Positions 1 to 10,728 of a stretch of DNA of 64,000 bases are shown here, piece after piece. Position 1 is the stretch's first letter, and every line of letters starts with the position of its first letter. The notes beneath the pieces were generated by a model, which saw only the letters and a list, made by a program, of their open reading frames with translations, was not told where the DNA came from and did not search any database. The translations under genes were made by a program, and so were the position numbers. Source of the DNA: Diphasiastrum complanatum (taxonomy: Eukaryota; Streptophyta; Lycopodiopsida; Lycopodiales; Lycopodiaceae); assembly GCA_029204225.1 (NCBI GenBank), contig CM055100.1:59518975-59582974 (forward strand), written 5' to 3'.

Positions 1-74
1 CAGTATTGACGAACAAAAATTGTTTGAGGACTAAAGAAGAAAGAGAATTGATGTAGCTTACACCATACAGGAAG

Positions 75-293
75 TTGATCGGATTGTTGATGTACCTTGA
101 AGATAACACATATGCCGTGTTCAAGTTGAGCCAATTATGTACAAATCCAGGCTTGGCTCATTGGAAGATTGCAAAACGAATTTTGAAATATCTTCAATTA
201 ACAAAAGATTTTGGTTTGTGTTATTCTCGTGATGCAGGGTTCCAGATGCTTTCCTACAGTGATGCTAGTTGGGCATCTCTCACTATAAAAGTG
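75..293 (+). pseudogene. copia polyprotein fragment: end of RT and start of RNase H
   Basis: The frame reads IGLLMYL, then KLSQLCTNPGLAHWKIAKR, RILKYLQLTKDFGLCYS and YSDASWAS. This is the stretch linking reverse transcriptase to RNase H in Ty1/copia Pol. No catalytic RT motif (YVDD) is present, and the frame runs directly into gag-like sequence instead of finishing RNase H. It is therefore a rearranged dead fragment. A second version of the same segment occurs at 858-955, so two related copies were joined here. Confidence 0.85.
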
Positions 294-299
294 TCTCAA

Positions 300-832
300 G
301 AGGCTTCTTTTGTAAGAAAGATGAAGGATCTGTTTCTGTCACTACATAACTCTGGAACAGAGAATGTTGTATCAGTTGAGAAGTAGCTCACGTACTTGTT
401 GAGAGCCTTACCCAGATCATTCCAGACGACAAGAACCCTGCTCGTGAAAGATCCCGCCATGAACCTCGAAAAGACGATTGTCGATATTCGAGAGGAAGTC
501 GAGGCCAAAGAACATCTTGATCATAAGATGGTTATGACCAGGCCCTCTACGGCAACAAAGAAAAATCAAAGAAGCAATTTAAGCCTAAGAGGGAGTCCAA
601 TCGGAGGCAGGATCGTGACCAGTAAGCAGAGGAAATAAGCAAAGGCAACTGGAAGACCAAAGGGAGGTCGAAACAACAAGGTGCAGACAAGAAGACTTGT
701 GTGAGATGCAGAAGAGACGGGCATACAATAGATACATGCTGGCTCAATCCCAAGGTTGAGTGTATCAATTGCCAGAAGAAGGGTCATGCAGCCATGGATT
801 GTTGCCAGAACAAGCAGATCAGAATAGATCAA
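300..832 (+). pseudogene. copia gag fragment with two CCHC zinc knuckles
   Basis: Broken frames give a gag helix region (LLRALPRSFQTTRTLLV at about 397-445, then LEKTIVDIREE). They are followed by two retroviral-type zinc knuckles of the form C-x2-C-x4-H-x4-C at about 700-815 (CVRCRRDGHTIDTC and CINCQKKGHAAMDC). The frame changes near 640-700, so it is not translatable as one protein. Zinc knuckles bind the element RNA during packaging. Gag lying downstream of RT/RNase H sequence shows that the copy is scrambled. Confidence 0.8.
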
Positions 833-1493
833 GGTGGCGAATATATCTCAAATGCAATATCTTCAATTAACGAGGGATTATGGCTTGTGTTATTGTCATG
901 GTGTAAGTTTCAGGATACTTTCCTACAACGACGCTAGCTGGGCATCTCTCAAGGATGACTGTAAAAGCGTCTTGGGAGGGTGCACCATCGCATCAGGAGC
1001 AGCAGTTCTCTAGGTCAGCAAGAAACAGACCGTTGTAGCGCAGTCATCTTGCAAAGCAGAATATGTTGCAGCAGCAAAGATGGCCAACGAAATAATCTGG
1101 CTAAGGCAGTTTCTGGACGAATTGGGCGAAATAAGGAACGTGCCCCTGGTCTTGCAGATGGACAACACCTCTGCAATACACCTGACAAAAGATCCCATGT
1201 TCCATTCCAGAACGAAGCACATTGCAATCAAGTACCCCTTGATCAGGGATCTAATTGAGAAGAAGATGTTGCAGACCACCTTCATCGGAACGAGAGACAT
1301 GGTTGCTGACATCTTCACTAAAGCCCTAGACAAAGGACTCTTTGAGAGACAAACGAGCAGTCTCGGGATCGTAAAGCTATCATGCTTTGAGAGGGAGCTG
1401 AAGAAACAAAATGTTTTTAACTACAAAGCCTTGCTAGCTTTCAGCCCTCAGCCCGACGAAGACATTCGTGAACTCAAAGATCTAGAGACATGA
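825..1493 (+). pseudogene. copia integrase scrap joined to RNase H and Pol C-terminus
   Basis: A short integrase motif (IRIDQGGEYIS, about 818-852) is followed at once by the RT-RNase H linker and RNase H. Visible motifs are YNDASWASLKDDCKS, SKKQTVVAQSSCKAEYVAAAK, MDNTSAIHLTKDPMFHSRTKHI and VADIFTKALD. A stop codon (TAG, about 1012) interrupts RNase H before SKKQ; the rest is open from 1080 to 1493. The tail (FERELKKQNVF) matches the copy at 49.3 kb, so both belong to one copia family. Confidence 0.85.
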
Positions 1494-2365
1494 AGCACAA
1501 AAAGTTTCGTGAACACGAAAGTCAAAGCAGACGAAGATGAACGGTGCACGAATGTGAAAGTCAAAGCAGACGAAGACGAACGGTTCGCGAACACGAAAGA
1601 TTCACAAACAAGAATCTTTTGCGGTCCAGTACGAGAGAAGGCAAACGACCAAAATGAAATCAACGACGGAAACGAAACCTTCTCCTATCTGCATGCTCCA
1701 AACAGTACCAACAAGATCATGCAAGTACCTAGAAGTACAAATATCTGATCTAATGATATGATGTCAGCAGATACATTTTTGGTCGTGGCTAATCTGCCAC
1801 TCTTGTGATTCCTTGATTAGTTTTAGATGTTTAATCACTCTAATCTTAGATTCACATAGAGCGACCATACTTATTGGATGATACTTGACATATAGATCAA
1901 TAGAATACACATACAGTGTAAGGTAGTAGTCTGATGCTAAGTAGCAATCAAGACGAAATACAGACAACAAGTCCGCCTACATGCAAGATGAGCTCTGTGA
2001 TCAAGATCCATAGAGATCCAATTGTCCGCTAGTAAAGCAAGATGATTACTCGTGAGAGAACCGTGTTTCTCCCACACCAACGCACTGCGTGGATTTGCAT
2101 GCACTGCTTGAAGAAAACAGAGGAAGATCAATATAGATAATTTCTCTTGTTGTGTCTGATCTTGAATGCAAATGCTTCTACTGTTAATCGTGTGTCTGAG
2201 TTTTCTTGTTCATTTTAATTTTGCACCTTGGTTGAAACTATCTTGAATGCTGCATTAATTTTATACACGCAGAGTCTGACTACATTCTGGAGGATTGTAG
2301 GAGTGATTCAGCTAGCAGTGTCTAGTGATCACATCTGAACTCCATCCGAATCGGAACAGAGGATC
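1494..2365 (+). repeat. probable copia LTR-derived region
   Basis: Non-coding sequence directly after the RNase H end, where a 3' LTR is expected. Its first part holds a 39-bp imperfect tandem duplication (about 1520-1590, sharing GTCAAAGCAGACGAAGA). The stretch ATTACTCGTGAGAGA near 2044 recurs near 49858 in the equivalent position of the related copy, which supports a shared LTR. Exact LTR ends could not be fixed because no partner LTR or TSD is visible. Confidence 0.45.
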
Positions 2366-3338
2366 GTGGTTCCTTCGCAAAAGCTTTGCGACTGCGAAAT
2401 CCAAATCGCGATACACGAAATCTCATCATGGTTGATTAGCCAGAAAAGATCTAAGAAGCAAGCAAAACAGTTAGAAGAAATAAAGAGAAAGATCCAAGAA
2501 GCTGAGGAGGAAAGGACAAAACTTAAGCAACAGTTGAGTCAAATTGATCTTGATCAAAAGAAACTCTCTGGAGCAATGATAGTTGGATCTCCTCCTATGA
2601 AGCCTGAAGAGATCCAAAAGTAATGGATCAAAAGAAAGAGCTGCAAAAAAAGAAAGATGAAAACAACCGTGAACCTGCAAAATAATGTGAGCTCCTCACC
2701 CAACGAGTGGTGGTCGAAGCTCGACATTGCAAGAGTCCAAGGCTGCGATGGTAGTATTATCAGTTCCTTCATCCTTCCACCAAGCCTTCATCATGTTTCT
2801 ATACCATCACCAAAATATCCGTCCAAATTTGTTCCTACCACCAATGTATTGATGAGTCCATTCCCTTGAAGACTGATAACCAAGGTTTGTGCATATATCA
2901 AGAAAGAGCATCGACAAGACTAGAACTTCAACTGAGAGAGGAACTGCAAAAATGCCTAGAAGCAAAATGGAAGATACATACCTCCCAGAAGTTAGTGCCT
3001 GCCAAGAAACTTGAGATGAAACCATCAATTACAGATACAAGTGATAAGAGAAAAAGACACACGGGAAGCACTCAAGCATGCAAGATTGTCAAGTTGTTGA
3101 GAGCTCTCCAGTTTTGAGAATCTCAACCACTTGCAACAATAAGACATTCTGGTTACATTGCGGCAAATTGCGAAAACAGTTTTTGATAAAGACTGGCAAC
3201 AATAAACACTTGGTTTTACGCAAGCGCATGAGGATCTACGCTTTTCCAAGTGTCGATCGAAGATGCCAATGCGAAAGCAGAGCGACATCATTCAATATGA
3301 GTTGCAATGGGTCCTGCAACACATTAGGGTGGGATGAT
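2366..3338 (+). repeat. 5'-truncated copy of the gag-only LTR element, 3' internal part
   Basis: From about 2509 to 3338 the sequence parallels 35568-36408, the 3' internal region of the complete element at 30425-37576, with the same order of landmarks and many substitutions. An 85-codon frame (2366-2623) is rich in Lys, Glu and Gln (SKKQAKQLEEIKRKIQEAEE) and would form a coiled coil; the other copy is broken there. No known domain is recognised. The purine-rich GGGTGGGAT before 3339 is in the polypurine-tract position. Confidence 0.7.
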
Positions 3339-4200
3339 ATTGGCTGATTCTAACGAACCCAAGATACTCGACCAGAACTACCCAAGAGCACCTCTCACCT
3401 TAGATTGAGGAGGTCTCTGAGAAGACGAGACGAACGAAGATTGAGATCCGAGGAATACTAGTTAGTAATGACAAGCAAGAACTGTGTAAGCCTCATGGTG
3501 AATCTCGAAAGATGGAATGACCATGTAGGAACTAGTATTTCTAGGCAAAGTAATAAATTTAAGTAGACCTCTCTTAAAGAAAGTAGAGTGAGCCACCTTT
3601 TGATGGTAACCTTTAGTGGAGAGCATTATTCCATTTCATTTCTTGTTTGTGGATTAATATAGGAATCAACATTCAGATAAACTATAGAGGCTAGAAGTGT
3701 GGTGTAAATCTTGCAGATTCTTGACATTCTAGTTCTTGATGTTCCTGGGATGTCCAATAAGTAAAAGACTGGTTGGTTTCTTGATTCTTCTAAAATGTTG
3801 TAGATTAACTTCTTGTTTCTTGTTTTGTGATCTGTTAAAGCTGTAGATTAATTGGATTTTCAATGGCTATTTTTTGGTCGTTTTTATAGTAGGTAGATGT
3901 AGGAATTGTTGAACGTTCGTTTGGGCTGCATGCTGATTTGTAAATAAATGTTCATGGCTTGCATTTCTAATTGAGTGTGAGTGCTTTCAAGAGTGAATGA
4001 CCCTGAGTTGTCCTCTGACAGGCAGGACATTATACTACATCGATACCAGCCTCTTTCTGTCTGATTTGGGCCTTGAATAAGAGCGTTAACTTTCAAGAAA
4101 ATGCCTAAACGTGCCTGGTGACAGGTAGAAATAGTTCTAAAACTAAGAAGAAACAAAGAACTAGTGAACAGATCCTCCTAAGCAAAGGAATCTGTAAACA
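3339..4200 (+). repeat. degenerate LTR of the gag-only element family
   Basis: It starts TATTGGCTGATTCTAACGAA, comparable with TGTTGGCTAATTCTGACGAA at 36409. It follows the same landmarks (GTAAGCCTCATGGTGAATC, GACCATGTAGGAACTAGTAT) and ends GGAATCTGTAAACA, comparable with GGGATCTGTCAACA at 37576. It is about 300 bp shorter than the 1.17-kb LTRs of the intact copy because of internal deletion. This is an older insertion of the same family. Confidence 0.75.
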
Positions 4201-5879
4201 CATAGCAAATTAGACTTTCTTTCTGAATTTAGGTAGATTTCCAACATGTAATAAGGAAGTTAGCTCAACCTTTTTGCCCTAAAATGAAACCCTTGTCTAT
4301 TTCCTATAGTCATGCTTAGTAGATAGCTAGTTGGTCAATTTTTCACCTCTTAGGTCCTATAAACTAGGACACTACCAAAATGACATGACCAATTCTATGG
4401 ACTTGAACTAACCTACATTAGGAGTGGATTGCCATGTGGCATCTTGGCCTCACATGTGTGCAATCCACTTATGTACAAAATTTACATTATACTACATGGT
4501 TTTTTATCAGGCTAGATTTGCCAAATTCTGGCAATTCTTCACACTCCTCCTCACATTTAGCTTGATCTATTTACAACTCTGTTGCTAGATGAATGAATGC
4601 TTTTAGAAGTGTCTAAAAATCTAGCTACAAACAAGGAACTTTTGAGACTCCAATAGAGAATGATGTCCATGAAGGATGTTTCACCACCTCTTAAAGGATC
4701 CCTTAAAATATATTCCACAAATGTGTCTATATACATGTAGCACACTTCAAAAACTATACATCATGCCAAGCCATGGATTCCAAGGCATTTTATGCACTTG
4801 AAGATATATCAATAAAACTATTAAGTGCATACATAATGTTGCCAAAGTGTTAGGAAAAAATCCTGGCGGGGGATCGGTCCAGCTAGAAAGCCCTACAGGG
4901 AAAGGACTCACACTGTCTTTACGTGAGTAATCAAGGTCTGCAATCCTGGGACTCCACTGATTACCCCGTACTCTCGGGTCAATGAGAATTTTCCAGGATC
5001 TCAGATGTATGACCAATAGGAGAGTATGCTTTATACAAATCCAAGAGCTACTAGTGAATTATGAATACGTAGTGTATAGGCAGCCTGTGCTACCCAATGA
5101 TGATGATCACAGAGGTGTACAATGGCTAGAATCTAAAAGCCATTTGACTGGCACCCCCACTTTGCATGAAAGATCACCAGGAAATGATGTGTTAGTTTTA
5201 TTTTTGCATGCATGTACTAGCCTCACCTGGTACACCTAAAAATCATCGGTCAAGTACCATAGACATCCTACACAAATGATCATCACCTTACCAAGTACGA
5301 CTATACATTTGGTAAAGGACCTTTAACTCTGGAAGCACATGCCCGCATGACATTATATCTAAGAAATAGGGACACAGAGACAATGCCTAATAGGAAATGA
5401 AACGTCGTGATGAAAGTGACCACTTGTGAAGTTTTATTGTAGTTTGATGTGTGTTAGCATTGAAACAACTACTTCACAATAATTGATTGAATGATCTAGG
5501 GACCTCTATAGGGAGTCACCTTAGCTGGTAGGTCATATTTGGCTCAAAGAGGATGTTCTTAGACACTTCAAAATAACAACAGATGTTATCACTAGTTGTC
5601 TCAAGAAGATTGTCAATGACAAGAGAACTTTGTGTAAGTCGAGCATCTTTTGCATTGAAAGGTATCATCGGATGTGGAGATAGGTGGTCCATGTATATGT
5701 GTTATGTATGACATATATGATGAGTGTTTCTAGACAGCAAAGACCCACATCTTCTAAAGAGTCTTATAACCTCCACTCAGGTTGAATAGGAATCTGTGGC
5801 ACAAGGATACCCTAGGATATTACCACTGTATAGCACCATACTGTGAGACAAACTCCAACAAACAAATACAACAACTGTA
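4201..5879. other. intergenic, no gene recognised
   Basis: Only short chance frames. Sequence near 5480-5660 is consistent with decayed gag of the copia element whose integrase begins downstream, but too many stops are present to define it. An 89-codon minus-strand frame (4747-5016) matches nothing I recognise. Confidence 0.4.
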
Positions 5880-7059
5880 GATGCATACCTAGAGTCATGT
5901 CATGGATAGAGCACACTTTAGAGATCCACACCGATTTTGGTTGGTTATACGCATCTTAGGGCATGTCAACATAGAAATAATAGCATTTGACACCACAACT
6001 CGAGAAGTTCATCCTAAGATCCTTGCACTTGGCAAGAGGCAGGGTTACTTATATAGATTGGCACACTGTTTTTTTGAGTCTAGTCAAACCTTGAAAACCT
6101 CTGTTCTAGTCAGTAAAACATTACTATGACATCATCGCTTAGGACACGTAAATCATGCATCTATTTTGAACATGACCAAACAATCCATGGTCCTTGATCT
6201 CGACTATCCTTCTGGTAAGGTCGATCTCCCAGTCTGTCATAGCTGCATTTTGGAAAGCAGGCTAGGTTTTCTTTTAGATCAAACGATATGCATGCAACAA
6301 AAGATCCGATGTTATTCATATAGATATATGTGGACCTATGCCTAGATGCAAAGTACTTCATTACCTTTATTGACAAACCCTCCAGAAGAACAGTTGTTTA
6401 TTTCATTAAACAGAAATCAGAGGCTTTCATCAAATTCAGACAATTCAAAGAGCATGCTGAGAATTAAACTAGCAAACAAATACTAAGGTCAGATAACGGG
6501 AGAGAATACATCTCCAATGAATTCAATGACTATTGTCTTAACAACGACATTGAGCAACAATACATCACTTCCTATTCGCCTCAGTCAAATGGTCTTGTTG
6601 AGAGAAAGAACAGAACCTTAGTTGAATCGGCAGTGCATGTTATCACATGCGACACTTCCGAAGTCCTTCTGGGCTGAAGTTGTTTCAACAACAACCTATA
6701 TTCAGAATAGATGTTCTACTAAAGGTCTCTTAGACAAAACACCATTCGAAGTTTGGATAGGTACCAAACCTTCTTTATCAAACTTACGAGTTTTTGGATG
6801 TACTGCTTTTGCGCAGATACCTCGTGATCTTAGAAAGAAGCTCAACTTCTAGCGTATCAAGTGTGTTTTCATTAGCTACGCTATTTTAGATCAAGCCTAC
6901 AAGTTTCTCGATCCCATCGAGTCGAAGATATTCACTAGTCGGGATGTCATCTTCATCGAAGATTAGTTTCAAGACCTCAAAGGAAAGGGTAGTTCTTATG
7001 TAGCCGACATGCCATATTCTCCTGATGCATTGAACTTTCCAGTTCCGCAGGCGACTATT
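5880..7059 (+). pseudogene. host copia element, GAG-pre-integrase and integrase part
   Basis: Fragments in changing frames spell a copia integrase region: HHRLGHVNHASILNMTKQ (pre-integrase zinc region, about 6130-6180), LRSDNGREYISNEFNDY (catalytic Asp, about 6480-6530), SYSPQSNGLVERKNRTLVES (catalytic Glu, about 6570-6630) and an open stretch 6622-6852 (LPKSFWAEVVSTTTYIQNRC). The segment stops at 7059 because the element at 7060-18570 inserted here. Coding resumes at 18576 with RT and again at 47051 with RNase H, so this is the outermost host of the whole nest. Confidence 0.85.
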
Positions 7060-7868
7060 TGTGAGAAATTGGCAAAAATCTAGCTTGGTATTTTTTATGA
7101 TAGAAGTTTGTAAGTGAATCTCACATGTGTGGAGGATGTTCCCACGTGTGGACAATTGTAAAGTAAATCAAAATGTTTGATATAGGGGTCTCATAGAATT
7201 TCATAGTCAAGCATTTAGGTGTAGGATGTTGATAGGGTCAAATTTGGCATAGATGGCAAATTATCCATTTCCACTTGTAATGCCAATATTGAGCCAAACT
7301 TGTGCCAATTAGAGTGTAGACAAGTGTCATGCTTTTGTTTGATGAAGCTTAAGAGGTCCAATAGGATTTAGAGGTGGAACCTTGTGAGGTCCAATAGAAA
7401 ATTGAGGTGTGCTTGAATATAGTCCAATAAAATTTAGAGGTGCATGGATCAATGGTCCAATAGGATTAAGAGGTGGCAAAGTGTGATCCAATCATAGTTA
7501 AGCATAGTGGTAGCTCATGAATCTATTAGTATCATTGTACTCCTCCTTTTGGATCTAATTGATTTTGAGATTGAGTGGATTTTGAGTGTCATTGAATTTC
7601 TAGCTTTCTCTCTCTACCCGAGAGCTCTTGATGGTTTTTCTCTCTCTACCCGAGGAGAGCAGCTTGTTTTTAGTTAGAATACTTTTGGAACACTTCCCAC
7701 ACGTGTGAGTGAGAGTTGGAAGTGATTGAATGCATGTAGTAGTGTGTTTTTGCCATAGAATCAAAGATAGATCTTGAATCTCAATCTAGTCTTGATCTTG
7801 GTGCATCTACACACCTTAGGAGATCACAAGTACATGTAGTGGACAATACACACGTGTGAAAGTCAACA
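7060..7868 (+). repeat. 5' LTR of the outer copia element
   Basis: Near-identical to 17762-18570. It contains several CACGTGTG motifs (about 7142, 7701, 7850), a G-box-like core that could bind plant bZIP or bHLH factors. The same motif recurs in the internal leader and in the LTR of the inner element. Confidence 0.95.
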
Positions 7869-7881
7869 TGGTATCAGAGCC
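7869..7881 (+). promoter_or_regulatory. primer binding site, initiator Met tRNA
   Basis: TGGTATCAGAGCC directly follows the LTR end GTCAACA. This is the usual plant copia site complementary to the 3' end of initiator methionine tRNA, which primes minus-strand DNA synthesis. The 744-bp leader from 7882 to 8625 shows no gene. Confidence 0.9.
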
Positions 7882-8625
7882 TACCTAAGGTTACCATGCA
7901 TTTTGATCCATTTGAGTTAAAACTATTCATCAATCTTGAGCTAGAAATTGTCAAGGCCCATTTTCCTAGCTATCTTGTTCAATTTTGGATCAAAAGAGAT
8001 CAAAAGGACATTGATTGGCTCTGACCTGGTACTGTACGGAATCAGGTGCTCAGACACGTGTGAGGAACATCCAATTTCAGTTTGGGAGTTCTCTTTCATG
8101 TTTGATCCAAAAATCTTGCTAGATAGCTTGTTTTGAAGCTATTTTTGTCTAGTTTCTGATGCAATCAGTTTCATTCCATTTGGTTGAGCCAATCAAAAGT
8201 TATAAGCTTTTGAAGAGGGTTAGGTAGGGCACCTAGACCTGGGTGGACACATTTGGTTTGGTCAAAATATTGCTTGTTTGATCCAAAATCACAGTTGAAT
8301 GCTTACCAATCTCATCTATATGTGATCTAGGCACTGTTTTGAGATCTTAGCCATTTTGTTTCATGCAATATCATTGTATTTGAGTCAAATTTGGTTTCTT
8401 AGTGTATTTCACACGTGCTAAGAGTGTTTGATCCTAACTTTGCCCATACTCCATCATTTGATGTGAAGTAGATCTAGTTTTGGAGAGATTGAGATAGCTA
8501 GTGAGAATCATCTCACAGTTTGTTGCAAGATCTTGCATAGGAGATGGTAGCACACCATTATTGGATCCTATAGTGAGAGAGAAGCAACATTTTTTGTTCA
8601 TCACTTTTATTTATCTCCACTTTAC

Positions 8626-8901
8626 ATGACTTCAATGAGTTCATACTTGTTGCAACCAAGTGAGAGATTGTCTACTTCCAATTATTCAATATGGAAATTG
8701 AGGATGGAGTCCATCTTGATACTCCAAGATGTGATGGACATTGTACTTGGGATTGAGGAGGAGCCTCAAGTCCTTCAAGAAGTACAAAAATACAAGAAGA
8801 GAGCTAGGATGGCTCTCCACTACATTAAGATGAATGTCTCTAATGAGATATTGAGGGAGATTGGTGATTGTTCTACATCCAAGGAAGCTTGGGATTGTCT
8901 C
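8626..8901 (+). CDS. outer copia gag, 5' part (interrupted)
   Basis: It starts MTSMSSYLLQPSERLSTSNY and continues with the copia gag N-terminal pattern (YSIWKLRMESIL, ALHYIKMNVSNEILREIG, SKEAWDCL). Frame and TSD show that coding continues at 15338 beyond the inner element; the apparent extension to 8991 is read-through into the inner LTR. Without the insertion the frame would be open over about 835 codons. Gag forms the virus-like particle in the cytoplasm. Confidence 0.9.
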
Positions 8902-9556
8902 TGTGAAAATTGTCAACATTTCCTAGCTAGTTTGAGGCCTAAATTGGCTAAAATTGTAAATAGTTTTGGTTCTGGAGTTTCGCACGTGTGAACCAGGCCA
9001 CAATGTTTTTATTTACTGTATTTTTTTAGTATGATGAAGTGTCAAACTTCATACCCTTCAAAATGAGACCATTTTGATGTATTTTGGTCATATAAGCCAT
9101 TTTTAGCTATTTTTCCTATATAGGGAATATCTAGGGTCAAGTACCTTCTAGAGAGAGGAGAGAGAGTCATCTTCCTCATCCATAAATAGTAGGGAAGTCG
9201 TGGAGAACAGGTTGGAGAAACCTTTTGTATGCTTCATTGAGATCAATAGATCATTGTCATTGTTTCTTCCTCCATTGAGAGCATTGTTGTGTGTATTGTC
9301 TTCAAGCTATTGTGTATGATCTTAGGTGCTTTCCAAAAGTGATAGGCTGATGTATTATGGACTGTATAATGCTATTTTGGGCCGCACTTGATGTTTATGG
9401 AAGTTTCCATTTGTGATAAATGCTTTTTGATCAAGTTCTTTGCATTCTAGGTAGCATAGAATGTGTTGCCAATTCCTAGCTTATGTAGTTTGGAGTGCAA
9501 GCATTCAAGCCAATGATCTTGGAGTTTAGATCCACTTAGGATCTGTATTTTTCACA
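8902..9556 (+). repeat. 5' LTR of the inner copia
   Basis: Pairs with 14678-15332. It contains CGCACGTGTGAACC near 8981 and a TATA-like CCTATATAGGG near 9115, upstream of the U5 region. Confidence 0.95.
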
Positions 9557-9569
9557 TGGTATCAGAGCT
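9557..9569 (+). promoter_or_regulatory. primer binding site of the inner copia
   Basis: TGGTATCAGAGCT immediately follows the LTR end TTTTTCACA and is complementary to the initiator Met tRNA 3' end. Confidence 0.9.
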
Positions 9570-10728
9570 GGTTGGCTTCTATTCATAGTAAGTATTCCAT
9601 TTTTGGTGATATTTGGATGTTTGATCAAGTTCTAGCATGATTTTGCATTGCTTTGTTGATCAAATCTTACTAACCTTTGTTTTGTGAGTTGAACTTGTGG
9701 ATCAAAAGCATATTTCAGGTCTATTGAAGATCAGAGGCTGAAAAGAAACTATTTTGGATCAGATCATAACACCTAATCATTTGTGATTGTGAGGCTTGTG
9801 CATATTCAATACTAACAATGTTCTTTTCAATCCTATTGTTGACAATCTCCATTCTTGGATGAACACTCTCCTTAAGTGGATGAAACTTCTCCTTAAGTGG
9901 ATGACAAATGCTCTTTTGAGTGAGTTGTAATTCTCCTAAAGGCTGAGCAAAGCTCCCATTTGGATGAAAGATCCCCTTTTTTGGGTGAACATATTGTAAG
10001 CTCCATTGTGAAGAGCATATTGTAAAGATTGTCATCAATTTTGGCATAAATTTTGGTGTACTTTGTTGAGCATGTAAGTAACTCTCCTTATGTAATTTGA
10101 TTGGAGCATTTGCTGGAAGGTGTTAACCATTATGCAAGTGTGTTTTCAGGTTCTTAACAGGTTGAGGAACATTCTCATGTGAAGTGATCTTAGATCTACA
10201 TCTAAACACCAAGATTTGACAAGATAGTGAAGCTAGTCTTGTGATTCACTAAGTGTGCTCATTCATTCACCTCTAAATCTTGTATTTATCACTTGCTGGA
10301 GTTTATAAACTTTTAGAAGTGTGGTTTACATGTGGTTTTACAGGTTGAATCAATATCTTAGTGTGTTGATCATATGTTGATCAAGTTTGTTCATTACTAG
10401 GTAATCTTGGCATCCTAGTTTTGGGTATTTTCTAAGAATGCAAGTAACTCTTCACACCATAACTTGATTTGGTCACTTGCTGGAAAGTTTGAGAGCTTAA
10501 GAAAGAGTGTGTTCAGGTTGGTTTGATTTTGTAATCCATTCTTAGTGTGTGCAAAGTGTTGCATGTGTTTCAATCTTCCTTTCTATGCTTGGAAACCATC
10601 TAGGTTCAAGATAGAAGTGTTTTAGGGTCCTAAATCTTCATAGATCTCTTTATCTATCATTTGTTGAGAGAAAAGTGAGTGCTAAGTGCTTTAGGACAGA
10701 ACCTAAAAGTTGAAGAAACATTAGAATC
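9570..10728 (+). other. untranslated leader of the inner copia
   Basis: A 1.16-kb non-coding leader between primer site and gag ATG. It contains loosely repeated blocks sharing CTTGCTGGA followed by GTGTGTT.CAGGTT (about 10105-10165, 10283-10350, 10467-10525), suggesting decayed tandem repeats. The packaging signal is expected here, but no motif can be pinned. Confidence 0.6.
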
